Part shown: positions 49,801 through 60,545 of the stretch, piece after piece
Position numbering within the stretch: position 1 is the stretch's first letter
Layout: each line of letters begins with the position of its first letter
From: Porites lutea
Lineage: Eukaryota > Cnidaria > Anthozoa > Scleractinia > Poritidae
Length of the DNA stretch: 64,000 nt
Direction of reading: 5' to 3'
Assembly: GCF_958299795.1 (NCBI RefSeq)
Contig: NC_133203.1
Span: forward strand, 3,553,221 to 3,617,220
Notes under the pieces: generated by a model
The model's input: the letters and a program-made list of their open reading frames with translations, nothing else
Database searches by the model: none
What the model was told of the DNA's origin: nothing
Made by a program: the position numbers and the translations under genes

Positions 49801-49956
49801 CAAAGCGGGAAGCTTAAATTTTATTTTGCTAGGGCGCCTGACAATTATGATTTAATTAATTTTTATGATATGCTTTTTATTATTATCATTCTCTAGAGGC
49901 AATCCGAAAGGTGACATGGAATGCTGACTCAAGTTGTTGTTCTCATTATTGTTCTT
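46841..49956. other. Non-coding stretch with small inverted repeats
   Basis: I see no gene. Two palindromic spots stand out: a perfect-arm hairpin at 47049-47085, listed separately, and CTATAGGCCATTGC mirrored by GCAAATGGCCTATAG at about 47437-47514. The rest is AT-rich with weak, unspliced open frames. Confidence 0.4.
47049..47085. repeat. Perfect-arm hairpin GCCATATTGGTGCAC
   Basis: GCCATATTGGTGCAC is followed by a short loop and GTGCACCAATATGGC. The 15-bp arms are perfect. It could be a relic of a small MITE or a transcribed stem. Confidence 0.8.
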
Positions 49957-50183
49957 CTCATTAGCCTTCACACTTTTCATGATTTACCCATGGTTTCTCC
50001 ACTGCTGAAACTGTTTTGAATAAGCGCTGTCCGACTTCGTCAACTTCAACATAGCCTTTATAGCAGCTTCAACGCTCTTTATGGAAAGTGGATCCTCACC
50101 TTGTTGAACCAGCTCCGAGAACTTTGGAAGCTTGCAGTTAATCGACAGTGTCACTTTCTCCAGTCGCTGTTGAAGAAACTGTC
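49957..50183 (-). pseudogene. Broken partial copy of the neighbouring terminal exon
   Basis: The minus strand encodes SVEAAIKAMLKLTKSDSAYS, nearly identical to SVEVAIKAMLKLMKSDSAYS in the 676-aa gene just upstream. Homology extends at DNA level over about 220 bp: TTCATGATTTACCCA, GCTTCAACGCTC/ACTTCAACGCTC and TCGACAGTGTC are shared with 50395-50600. The copy has diverged, is read in a shifted frame over part of its length, and lacks signal peptide, body and tail. It lies directly after the stop codon at 50201 and may be part of that gene's 3' UTR. Confidence 0.8.
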
Positions 50184-50200
50184 TTACCATCAACCATATC

Positions 50201-53182
50201 TCAATATTTATGTTTATGATGCTGTATGAGACCTGATTTATGGCGATGATGTGAGTGTTTATGTGAAATCCATTTCTTAAGAATTTTGTGCTTCGATCGC
50301 CATTGACGCCTTTTTTTACTTGAAGCTACCTGCGCTTCCTCGTCTACTGCCTTAGAGAGCTGGTGGATTGTTCTCATTAGTCTTCCCATTTTTTCATGAT
50401 TTACCCACGGCTCCTGCACTGATGGAACGGTTTGCTTTTTGGAATAAGCACTGTCCGACTTCATCAGCTTCAACATGGCCTTTATAGCAACTTCAACGCT
50501 CTTTCTAGCAAGTGGGTCCCTCACTTTGTTGAACACAGCTCCGAGAACTCTGGAAGCTTGCAAATAATCGACAGTGTCGCTTTCTCCAGCCGCCTTTGAG
50601 GAAACAGGTTCCTGTGTGGATGGAGAACCCCCCAAACCAATAGATTCAGCCTTGACGTCCTTTAAGGCATTATTATCTAAAACGCGGTTACTTCCTTTGA
50701 CGCTTCCCGGGATTTCTTGGTTTAGTATAGAAGAGATAGAAAACGTGGGTAGCGTTGACACTGTGGCTTTGTCGGTTTGAACATCGAATGTTCCTGGGTT
50801 TGGATCTGTTGATGTTGTATCTACGGTTGGATGATAGTTTGAAATTGTGGGAATAGTTCTGCTCTTTCCTAAAACACCATCACGATCGGGTTCTATTTTC
50901 ACTTGGTGAAACTCAGAACTTGATCCTTTGTTAAAAAGACTGGCGTCATCCAAAGTCTTTGTCGTCTTCTCCGAAATTTCTTGTGGGCTGTTTCCAGAGT
51001 CAACACCATTTCCAGTTCTATGGGTAGAAATGTTTTCCTTGGGCTCCATGTTGCCATTTTCGATGCCTTTTATTATATTCTCGATGTTTTTGGTGTCAAC
51101 ATTGATTGCGGAACTGTCATCTTTACCACCATTTTGTGGAGAGTCAATGAGTGACACCTTGGACCCTTTCTGATCCGAAATCGTCAGAGGAAAGGAAAGG
51201 TTACTGTCAAAATTTTGTATCACCTTGATGTTACTTTCACCAGCTTTGTCAGTCGGATTCTTTCTGCTCTTCGGTTGACTACGCTCCTTTAAAGCATTTC
51301 CAATCTTTCCTATCGTCGAAGAATCCACTTTCGTTTTTAAGGATTTGTTCTGGGTGGTATTGAATTTGTCCATTTCGTATATGTCTTTCAACTTGTCAAC
51401 CAGTAAACTCAACAGAAGCTTTGTAACCACATCTGATTTAACTGGTTTCTTCTTCCTCCCACTTTTAGTGTTGTGTCTTGCGTGGATGTTGGATAAATCT
51501 TTCAAAGTGTCCAAATCATCGTTAGGAAGATCGTTAAAGTCCACATTTTCATTTGGCGGAAGTGGAAATCCAATCCCAGGCTTTCCCAGTGGTGATTGTC
51601 TGAGCTTTTCTTCAATTAAAGGATTGTTGAATGCACTCAGTTCTGAAGTTCCAAGTGTTTGGGGGGGAAGTTCGTTCTCTTCCACTGGATTATTGAAATT
51701 TGCCAGACCACCTGTTGAGGCCAAACTTTTAAGATTCCCAAACATCAAGTCTGCTAAAACCTCTTTTGTAAGACCATTGGGTCCTGTTAATGGGTTTCCA
51801 GCAATACTTTTTACGTATCCTGGAACTGCTCCAAGTGGTCTTCCAAATCCAGTCTCAGGAGTCAGTCTGCTTGCCTGTTGAACATATCCAGAGACAGGAT
51901 TCTGCTGTTCCTTAGCTAATTGTTCGAAGGCTGAAGGAGACTGAGGTAAAGCACGAAGCTGCTGACTGAGCCGGTTCAACTGGTTTATTTGGTCTTCAAC
52001 TTGTTGTGCAGTGACCTCGGTAGTTGCACCTGGAAGTCCACGGAAGGCCATCATAGAAGGATTATTCCCTAACATTCTGTCTGCCAATGCCATTTGCTGA
52101 ATTCTTGGTGGAACAATAAACTGCCGTGCAAACTCATTGGTGGAATTTTCTCTTTGAACTGCAATGAACATAAATGAATTGTGATCAAGGCCTCTCTTTA
52201 AAGAGTTTTAGTCAACCCTCATTAATTGAAGGAGACTGCATCCTAGTGAAAAGTATTTCAATTCCTCAGATCGAAATAGCATGTGTTTGATTCTTTAATT
52301 TTTTTTATCTCTAGCCTTGCCACACTCCACTGAGGATCTTGTAATTAGTAAGAAAGAAGGTGCAGTCTCGGACAGTTCAAACCTTTAAATAAAAGCCTCA
52401 GTGTGAAAAAGTCTCACTGATTTACCGGCATCCAACAACTTGCTCACGACAGTTAGAATTTTTCAGTGGCATTATGACGATTTGATGACTAAAAATAAAT
52501 ATTCGTGATATTTCATCCGACGTAAATGAAAAGGTGAAACAATTCTCGAACTCAATCGAAATTCTAGCAGCTTGGATTTTTCCATGATGCAACTTTTCGG
52601 ACTTGCCTGAATGTTGACGAATAAAATGTAGTCATAGACCTCATCGGGAACAGAGGCAAGATTTCTCTTTAACTCACTTTTAGAGTACAGTGCCTTGCAC
52701 AAAAAATGCCTGGGCCTAGAACGGGGGGGCTTAGAGGACATAGCCTGTCATATTTAAACCTCCCGTTATATTTAAACCGCTTATGCATTGTACCAGGAAC
52801 ACTGCAAAAATCAACATTGCATCAGTTCACACGTTCATCGAACAGTTCATTTCTACTGCTGTGTAATAAAATAGAGGCAATGTATAGAAGGCAGTACAGT
52901 ATATGGAAGGTCGCGCGGCCTTTCATACATTGCTTCCATTTCATTAAAGCACGTAACAATTACGCGAGATTGAAAATCCACCCCAAGGCTCTGAAGACAG
53001 GATAATGCGCACATCACTTCCTAAAAGTTGTTTCAAGCTGAAGAAGGACTCAGAACAGACCTCATTTCCTCGCGTCTACACAGGAGTAAAATTTGAAGAG
53101 CTGACGTACCCGTAGTCGTGGTTCCCCTAACAACGGCAAACAACAGCAGAATTGAATATAGTCGGTGCCTTTTGTCTGCCAT
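50201..53182 (-). CDS. Secreted Asn/Gln/Ser-rich protein with Lys/His tail, two exons (676 aa)
   Basis: I do not recognise this gene. Minus-strand exons 53110-53182 and 50201-52158 join in phase 1 to 677 codons with stop. Exon 1 encodes a signal peptide after a charged start (MADKRHRLYSILLLFAVVRG). The N-terminal part of exon 2 is Gln/Met/Pro-rich. Next comes an acidic stretch (NDLPNDDLDTLKDLSN), a basic GRKKKPVK, and an amphipathic helix (VVTKLLLSLLVDKLKDIYEM). The centre is Ser/Thr/Asn-rich with NLS- and NIS-type sequons. A compact conserved-looking segment near residue 570-600 (VEVAIKAMLKLMKSDSAYS) is duplicated downstream. The C-terminus is a basic, His-rich tail (WISHKHSHHRHKSG). A TATA-like box lies about 206 bp upstream of the ATG. 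Confidence 0.85.
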
Positions 53183-53387
53183 CTTTCACTGAAGTAACAC
53201 CACAAAGGACATCTTGTGACATCAGCTGTAAAGCAACCATATAATTAATCCAATCAATATATCAATTAACTCTAATATAACTGCGAAACGTCCTGCTCTC
53301 CCACCACAACTCAGAAAAAAAGCAGAAAAACGTTTTCTCTGTTGGTAAATCCAATCTTGCAAATTTAAGATTCGTTCTCTTTACCCT

Positions 53388-53395
53388 ATTTTATA
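53388..53395 (-). promoter_or_regulatory. TATA-like box upstream of the 676-aa gene
   Basis: The minus strand reads GAAGTATAAAATAGGG about 206 bp before the ATG at 53182. Distance leaves room for a short 5' UTR or a non-coding intron. Confidence 0.3.
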
Positions 53396-54661
53396 CTTCT
53401 ATTAAGAGAAACGGACGATATTTGGTACTACATAACATTCTTCCCATCGTGTTACCCGTCTTTTTAAACATCGTTAATCATCGTGTTACCCGTTTTTTTA
53501 AACACCCAAACACCAATTTCATAGTGCAATATGGTTGAATAGGAGTATATAACTATCGGTAAAGAGGCTGACTCTTTGTAAGAAAAATTCCTCTGCTGTT
53601 TCCAGCTTTTGCACAACCTAATTCTTTTGTCTTGAATTTTTAGTTTCTTGGCCATGACGAAAATTACCGACAGGCTTTTAATATATAGACAAAATCCTGT
53701 GATGTAACCATTCAAATGAACCTCTTCACTTCAACTGTTCACAGTTTAAGGTTATGAAATTTGCCTTTGGGTAATTTTTAGTCTGTGGTTTTGCATTTAA
53801 CTGATTGATTCTGTGCCCTCCAAGGTGAAAATGCACATAGCAGGTAGTTAACGAGGTCCTCTTCAGAAGTCACGCCTAAGACAGGCCAGTTTGGAAGCAC
53901 AAAGGTCAGAAACTCTACTGCTGAGCGTAAAAAGTTCTTAACTTCGGTCATCCTCTGTGCGTTTTGTTGTACATAAATATAACATTAAGTTAACAAAGAT
54001 GCCCTCAACGCTAATTATCTCCTTCGATTGTTTTGTCTTCGCTCCTGAATTTAACCTGATTTGTTTAAAGACCTTTTTACTGGACACAATTTAAAAGCGA
54101 TAATAGGACAGTAGGATTACTTACTTCAATGTTGAATCAGGCTTAAATCTGTTTACACTCAATATTTAGACATCTTTCAAATATCTTTGAGCCATACATT
54201 TTCAATATAATTTCTCGTCGTTTTGCTTCTTTGACAGCGAAAATGTTGATACAATGACGTCATTCTGCTTTTGGCGATTAATATTTAACGCGTTTTAGAG
54301 AGCTTCCCCAGGTTGAACAAAGAAAGATGTTCAGTGAACCACATCGATGGGCGTGAAAGTTAGGTAGCTACAGGAAGCGTGGGTGTTTTGCAAGTATCAC
54401 CAACAATGCGTTACCAGCAGGCAAGGCTAGGAAGCTGCTCGGGTCAAAATGATTTCGCCAGTTTCCAGTAAAGCCGTAGTTTCTAAAATCCTTACAAATA
54501 TGACTGGAGTTTTTAAGTTTTTAAACTGGTGGAAATATTTTAGCTCTATAGTTTAAATGGGTCCAGATTAAAAAGAGAAAAACACATTAATGCAGTTTCT
54601 ACGCTTCGTTTTTTGAGCAGAAGAAATCATACAGTTGGCAAAAAACTACCTAATCTATTGA
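53396..54661. other. Non-coding stretch
   Basis: I see no gene. A near repeat of CATCGTGTTACCCGTTTTTTTAAACA occurs twice close together (about 53446-53505). Confidence 0.4.
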
Positions 54662-54710
54662 TAAATAATAATAATAATAATAATAATATGAAAATAATAA
54701 TAATAATGAT
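54662..54710. repeat. AAT/ATA microsatellite
   Basis: ATAATAATAATAATA runs interrupted by ATGAAA, in total about 45 bp. Confidence 0.85.
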
Positions 54711-54784
54711 GATGGATTGTTGATTGCATGCCTCAATGCGTTTACAGAAATAAAAATCTATCATGGCCTAAGATTACAATCGAT

Positions 54785-55850
54785 ATAATAAACAAAAATC
54801 TGACATAAAATCGGACATCAAATCAGACATCAAAGCAGATATCAAATAAAACATCAAATCGGACATCGAATCAGATATCAAATCACACATCAAATCGGTT
54901 ATCAAATCGGTCATCAAATCGGCCATCAAATCGGCCATCAAATCATACATCAAATTTGACATCAAATCGGACATCAAATCAGACATCAAATCGGACATCA
55001 AATCGGTCATCAAATTGGACATCAAATCTGACATCGGATTGGACATCAAAACGGACAAAAAATCAGACAAAAAGTCGGACATCAAATTTGACATCAAATC
55101 AGACATCAAATCGGACATCAAATCGGTCATCAAATTGGACCTCAAATCTGACATCAGATTGGACATCAAACCGGACATCAAATCTGACATCAGATTGGAC
55201 ATCCAATCAGACAAAAAATCGGAAAAAAAGTCGGACATCAAATCGGTCATCAAATCGGACAAAATATCAGACATCAGACATCAGACATCAGACATCGGAC
55301 ATCGGACATCAGGCATCTGTTTCAGACATAGGACACCGGTCATCGGACATCGGACAACAAATCGCACATCAAATCGGTCATCAAATCGGACAAAAAGATC
55401 GGACAAAAAAATCAGACATCGCAGACATCGGACATCCGACAAGAGACATTAGACTATGAGACATCGAACATTGGACAGCAAAATCGGAAATCAAACATCA
55501 CTGCATCAGACATTGGACATCAGACATCAGACGTCAGACTATCCGACATCGAACATCGGGTATCGGAAATAAGACATTAGACATCAGACATTGGTTATCA
55601 GACATAGGACACCAGACATCCGACATCAGACATCAGACATCCGTGTCAGACATCAGCATCAGACATCAGACATCTGATATCAGACATCGGACGTCAGACA
55701 TCAGATATCAGACATCGGACATCACACATCGAACATCAGATAGCGGACATGAAACATCAGAAATCGGACATCAGACATCACTGTATCAGACATCGGACAG
55801 GGGAAATCGGACATCGGACGTCAGACATCGGACATTCGCATCTTACTGTT
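54785..55850. repeat. GACATCAAATCG minisatellite, two phases
   Basis: The left part (to about 55260) is a 12-bp repeat, ATCAAATCGGAC, with many variants. The right part changes to 8-9 bp units such as GACATCAGACATCGGACATC. The 12-bp period leaves frames open on both strands (MSDLMSDLMSNLM on minus, TSNRTSNQTSN and SDIKSDIKSD on plus). I see no splice sites or non-repeat coding sequence around it, so I treat it as satellite-like DNA. Confidence 0.85.
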
Positions 55851-55977
55851 TCTTTCTGATTCATTTGGTGTTGAAACGATAAATACGTTAACACTGACTT
55901 CCGTAGTTTCCTCGAAACCACACCCGATTTCAGACCAAAAAGACCAAAATCTATACCGCTGTCAGACCGAAACGGCA

Positions 55978-56060
55978 AGGCACAAAGACCCTACCCTTTG
56001 GGGCGGCACATACCTATATGGTTTATACAAGGGAGTGCCCCCCCCCCGGGGGGGGGGTTT
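55978..56060 (-). repeat. Dispersed repeat edge with C10G10 palindrome
   Basis: On the minus strand, CACTCCCTTGTATAAACCAT is followed by ATAGGTATGTGCCGCCCC, a variant of the repeat at 42915. At 56038-56057 ten C are followed by ten G, a perfect 20-bp palindrome that could be an assembly or sequencing artefact. Confidence 0.55.
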
Positions 56061-56400
56061 CTTTGACATGGGCGTTTGGGCATCAGTTTGTAGTTGCAGA
56101 TTTGATTGTACGTTTTTTATAAGCGACCTGATAAGTAGATAGACAGGTGATGCATCTAAGTGTGTTAATTAGCGAGTTTAATTTACAAATTCAGAACATC
56201 GAGACATAACAACCAGAACCGATAAAGGTACATTAAATTTTCACATCAATTACAGTAAGCCGTTTATATTTCTTGCTGCTACGATAGGTCAAAGTTTCAT
56301 GACTATCAAGCTTAAGAGAACACTGAGGAACCACTCAGTTATAATACATCTTATTCCATTTCCCTTAAATCTGATGAGTTTGCCTTCGTCAGCGATGAGT
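56061..56400. other. 3' flank of the terminal exon at 56401
   Basis: I see no gene. It probably includes the 3' UTR of the minus-strand gene ending at 56401. Confidence 0.4.
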
Positions 56401-57518
56401 CTAGTTCGTAGCTGTTGGTTTAATTCTATTGTCGAGTTTATTCCTTTCTCGGGTTAGCTTGTCACTAGGTATCAACCTTATTACACTGGGCTTTGTCTCG
56501 TGGTGCGACTTTTGAACTTGATGGATATCACTTGCAGAACCATGTTCATGTGTTTTGTTTGCACGAGTGACTTTGTCGGCGTTTTTTCTTATTGAAAGCT
56601 CGTTGGTCTTATTTGTAACAGTTTCTCCCCTTCTGGAAAAGAACGACCGACCTCCCCACATTCTATCACCCATTCCATTCGTCGTCATACCATGCATTCC
56701 TGTCATCATTCCATTCATACTGCGCATTCCATTCATACCAGTCATGGGTTTTAATCCATTTTCACTCTCCATAAGGTTGATGACTCCACTCGTATGTGTA
56801 CCACCAAACGATAATCCAGGAACGTTACTCACACCACCTCCGAAATCGGAATAACCTTTATTCTGTCCTTCTCCACCTCCTGCGATTTGAGAAAGGCCAC
56901 CAAACATCAAACGCTCAAACGTGGAGGGACTCGTAGACTGTGCATTGTTGCCACCCTTTGAATTCCATGGTATCTGGATCGGTTTAATCTCGGTTTCACC
57001 CGTGTCATCATTTTGCATGTCGTTTGGCTTACTGCTTTGCATGTCATCCTGCATATTGCCTTGCATACTGGGTTGCATAGAGTCCTGAAGTTGGCTCATC
57101 ATGTCATTTTGCATGTCGTTCAGCTCGGGCATGCTTGGGTTTAAATCCCCATTGGATGACTGATGTACTATCTGCGCCTGCAGTGGAGAAACCCTCCGTC
57201 CGTTAACTCTGATATTAGTGGTCAACTGATTCATAATTGCTTGTAACTTTTCTTGGGATAGACCACCCACTCCATTAGCGTAAGGAGCAAATGAACCAGA
57301 ATGATAATTCCAGGGAACTCGGCCAAGAATATCTTTTAGCCTGGTCTGAATATTGGAGCTGCTTTCCTCATCAAACTTCAGTTGTTTACGCGAGGCTTTT
57401 TTCTCATTATTAGGTTCCTCTTGAATCTTGAGAAATTTGGTCTCGGATTCCAAGGGAAAGTTTCCAAGGGGCTTCGAGCTGTTGCCATGGGTTTGGGTCT
57501 GATCGTGATGAGCGGAAT
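56401..57518 (-). CDS. Met/Gln/Gly-rich secreted-type protein, terminal exon only
   Basis: I do not recognise this gene. The minus-strand exon starts after a TTCACTAG acceptor in phase 1 (DSAHHDQTQTHGNSSKP) and runs about 372 codons to TAG. It shows the family plan. A charged N-terminal part is followed by a Trp/Tyr/Gly segment (RVPWNYHSGSFAPYANGVGG), then a Met/Gln/Asp repeat (SMQPSMQGNMQDDMQS), then Met/Gly repeats (MTGMNGMRSMNGMMTGM) and a basic C-terminus with several NKT sequons. The first exon with a signal peptide must lie above 57518, but no convincing leader was found on this strand up to about 60000. The entry is therefore partial at its 5' end. Confidence 0.75.
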
Positions 57519-57668
57519 CTAGTGAACAATGGGGAGACATGAAAATGACACAGATATCGCATGGCGTGCTTCTCGACCGTAAATGTCTAACAAGATTATT
57601 CAAAGCCACAAGAAATGATTTACTTGGAATTGGGAAGTGAGCCAGTAACTTAAATAACCGTATTAATT

Positions 57669-57856
57669 AAGCAATAGACCACACTCCCCATGGGTTTACC
57701 GGCGTGATAACCCACTTGGGATATTGGCAGAACGCAAGAAAAAGCTTGTAAATCATGAACCGAAGGCGAGTGATTTACAAGCTTTTCGAGTGTTCTACCA
57801 ACATCCCAAGTGGGTTATCACGCCGGTAAACCCAAAGAAAGTGTGGTCTATTGCTT
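57669..57856. mobile_element. Near-perfect palindromic MITE (AGCAATAGACCACAC)
   Basis: AAGCAATAGACCACAC, then GGGTTTACCGGCGTGATAAC and CCACTTGGGAT, is fully mirrored at the right, ending GTGTGGTCTATTGCTT. The arms are about 80 bp with a small loop. The ends are flanked by TTAATTA and TTATTAAAT, which may include a TTAA- or TA-type target. It is about 188 bp and lies just upstream of the terminal exon at 56401-57518, possibly within that gene's intron. Confidence 0.9.
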
Positions 57857-59250
57857 TTATTAAATAACTTTAAGTAAAACTATGCGTTTACCGGCACAAT
57901 AAATCCTAGGTTTTTAACCAATCAGAACGCGCGTACTATCTTAGCTATTTTATAACAAGTAATAAACCGCATCGAAATTCAAGGATCCGACAAAATAAAC
58001 CATTGGAATATCATATCGTCTGTTGATCTGATGTCTCAGCCATACGGAATACATGCGGCGCACAACAACAACATTGGAGTTTTATATATATATTGACGTT
58101 CAAATATATAAAAACTTTATATATTCTCTTTCAAATAACATTAAACTTTATTTATGAAACTACTGACCTGATTTTTGAAAACAGCAAAATACGATCCAAA
58201 TGTGGAAAACGAAGACACTTGGGCTCATTGCAATCTTACACTTCCTTGTTGACGTCTGTGAAAACGGAGTTGCGTGAATTCGTTTAACAACCTGTTCTCG
58301 ATAGGTCAAGGCTTTTACGAATCATCAGGTTTTTGAAATAGATTTTAAACAAGAGGAATAGTAATCCTAGCTATTCTTGATCAGGGCGTCCGTCGCCAAA
58401 GTACCAAGAGTGTAATTTAACTGATTTTTGAGAACAGTGTCTGTGAATAGTAAACTGATGTGATTAACATAACCTTCTCAAACCAGAAACACTTTTTAAG
58501 AGAATTAAAAATTGCTTTCTTATTTAAACCAAAGTGAATATCAAATATTAAATGGTTTACAAATTTTAAATCCAGCGTCTGGAAAACGGAATACAATCCG
58601 CAACTAAGATCGCTACTCCCTTGGACTCCAATAAAGAAAGGATCTGAAATGAGGTCTGTTATCAGAGTCCACCAACTGTACACAATATGGATTCTGGATA
58701 AAATTGAGTAGTCTTGTTCTGTAGCGACCAAAAATTAACGTGTTCATATGGCCATAAATGGTCTTCTCCTTGTACTCATATTCTAACTGCCCTTAAAGTT
58801 GGCGTTTGTTTGTTTTTGGGTTTAGGTCTATAAAAGCTCTCGTATTCAGTGTTTAAAAATTACCAAAGATCCTTCTGTGGTTACTCTGATATAGCTAGCA
58901 CCTGATTAGTTCTTATTTTACCTTGAATGAATTTCTCTCCTTAGAATCAGGTGATTAAGAGCGCCGGAAAAGAAAAGATGAAATGCGCGAGAACGATCGC
59001 TCACCTTGGATATTTTCAAATTAACGAGAAAATTTCTTAGGTTTTGCCAATTTATTATTCACTTCATAAACTAAGAATTTATTATTGGTTGCTAGGACAG
59101 TTTCAAATACGCTTCACAGTGCCCGTAACTTTAAGAGTGTCTTGCTGGTAATAGCTCTTGTGTTTGTGACAAGGGTGATTTAATTTACGCAAGACAAAAG
59201 CAAATAAACTTTGCTTTTTAGAGAGGCTTATCTTCAATCTACTTACATTA
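57857..59250. other. Non-coding stretch, possible intron
   Basis: No gene seen. The missing signal-peptide exon of the gene ending at 56401 is expected in or beyond this region. Minus-strand donor-like sites near 58171 and 58922 lack an upstream hydrophobic frame. Confidence 0.35.
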
Positions 59251-59279
59251 AATCAAACCCGGCTGCTTTTTAGCCTTTT

Positions 59280-59540
59280 CTGCCCAAGTTAAGGGAATCC
59301 AAGACAGTCTTGGATATCCTGGATTCAACGCTCTGCGGGATTCTGGATTACGGGTACTGGACTCCGATTCTTTGTCTGTAGAACTCGGATTCTGGATTGT
59401 AATCGTTATTGGGATCCCGGATTCCCTGATGTTTATTCCATATCCCAAAGCCTAAGATTCCGGATTCCACATGCAAAAGTTTCCGGATTCTAGATTCCAT
59501 TAGAAAAACGTCCCAGATTCCGGAATCCACATTCCCTTAC
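59280..59540. repeat. GGATTC-rich degenerate repeat
   Basis: GGATTCC, GGATTCTGGATT and ATTCCGGATT recur irregularly for about 260 bp. The stretch looks like eroded satellite or transposon sequence. Confidence 0.55.
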
Positions 59541-60545
59541 ATGGGGCGACCTGTTCCAGCGGTTCCGATCGTAGAATGTGGGCATGTGGCGCAAAGTCAA
59601 AGAGACCTTTCATTTCCTTCTCACATTTTGCCCTGTCGCCTCAGTCTGAACGCCTCAAACAGGCTAGGTGCATCTGTGATCTATTAGCGAACAAGACAGT
59701 TAAAGCTTAGTCCACGGCACGATTTCGTCCATTCGTTAAAAAGGGTTATTGACCATTTCAAGTAAAACCGTAAGTAGAGTGACTGAACAAACCGTTCATT
59801 TGAGCAACAAAAATGACTACTATTATCACTATGACAAAAGGTGAATCCTGTCAAAAGGCACTACTAACAGAGTCTTTACAATCTTGTTCCCAGAGGCTGC
59901 GATCCTTTTGGTCAGCGCTTGATAGGTCCGTGATTTGTGTACACATAAATATCATACGACTTGAAACCGATGAATCAGGAAATTAATGTCATTTTGATTG
60001 GAAAAAAAACTGAATGGAAATTTTGCACGCAGGAGAACTTCACCTACCGTTGCAAAGTACTTTACAACAAGACATGTGATATGTCACGTGACCATCATTA
60101 TTAAAATCGCTAATATTTAACAAACGTTTTTATGAAAAAATCAAATAAAACTTTTTTCAGATTCGTTTCGAATTTTTCCAACCATTCTTTGTGGGAATTA
60201 CTATTCTATTCTCTCCAACGAAACAAAATGAGAACAACCGTAGTCTTAAAAGTAAAATCCAGCCTATTATCACACAAAGCTCTAACTGTAAAACAAACTT
60301 GAAGATTCAATGCATTTTCGGCTATCAAACACGTTGATCAATTTATTCACACAAAGCAAATTCGCACCAATTCCGCATCAATATTTTTGAGTGATTTCCA
60401 GTTTTATCACGCTACCAGTTACGTACTTAAAAAAGATATAGAACACCTCAAGATATCCAATGACGAACATTTCATCCTCCTCTAGGAAACTTAGAAAAAA
60501 ATATTACCGATCGATCATATTTTCCCAACACGCACATTACTAGGG
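59541..60545. other. Non-coding stretch
   Basis: I see no gene, RNA or clear repeat. The LINE fragment beginning near 60546 may extend a little to the left as eroded sequence. Confidence 0.4.

Noticed and set aside
54774-55460. Frames MSDLMSDLM (minus) and TSNRTSNQ (plus)
   Set aside because: They come from a 12-bp minisatellite that is open on both strands at once. No unique coding flank is present.
57600-60545. Signal-peptide exon for the gene ending at 56401
   Set aside because: Minus-strand donors near 58171, 58922 and 60053 were examined. None has an upstream ATG with a hydrophobic leader in phase 1.
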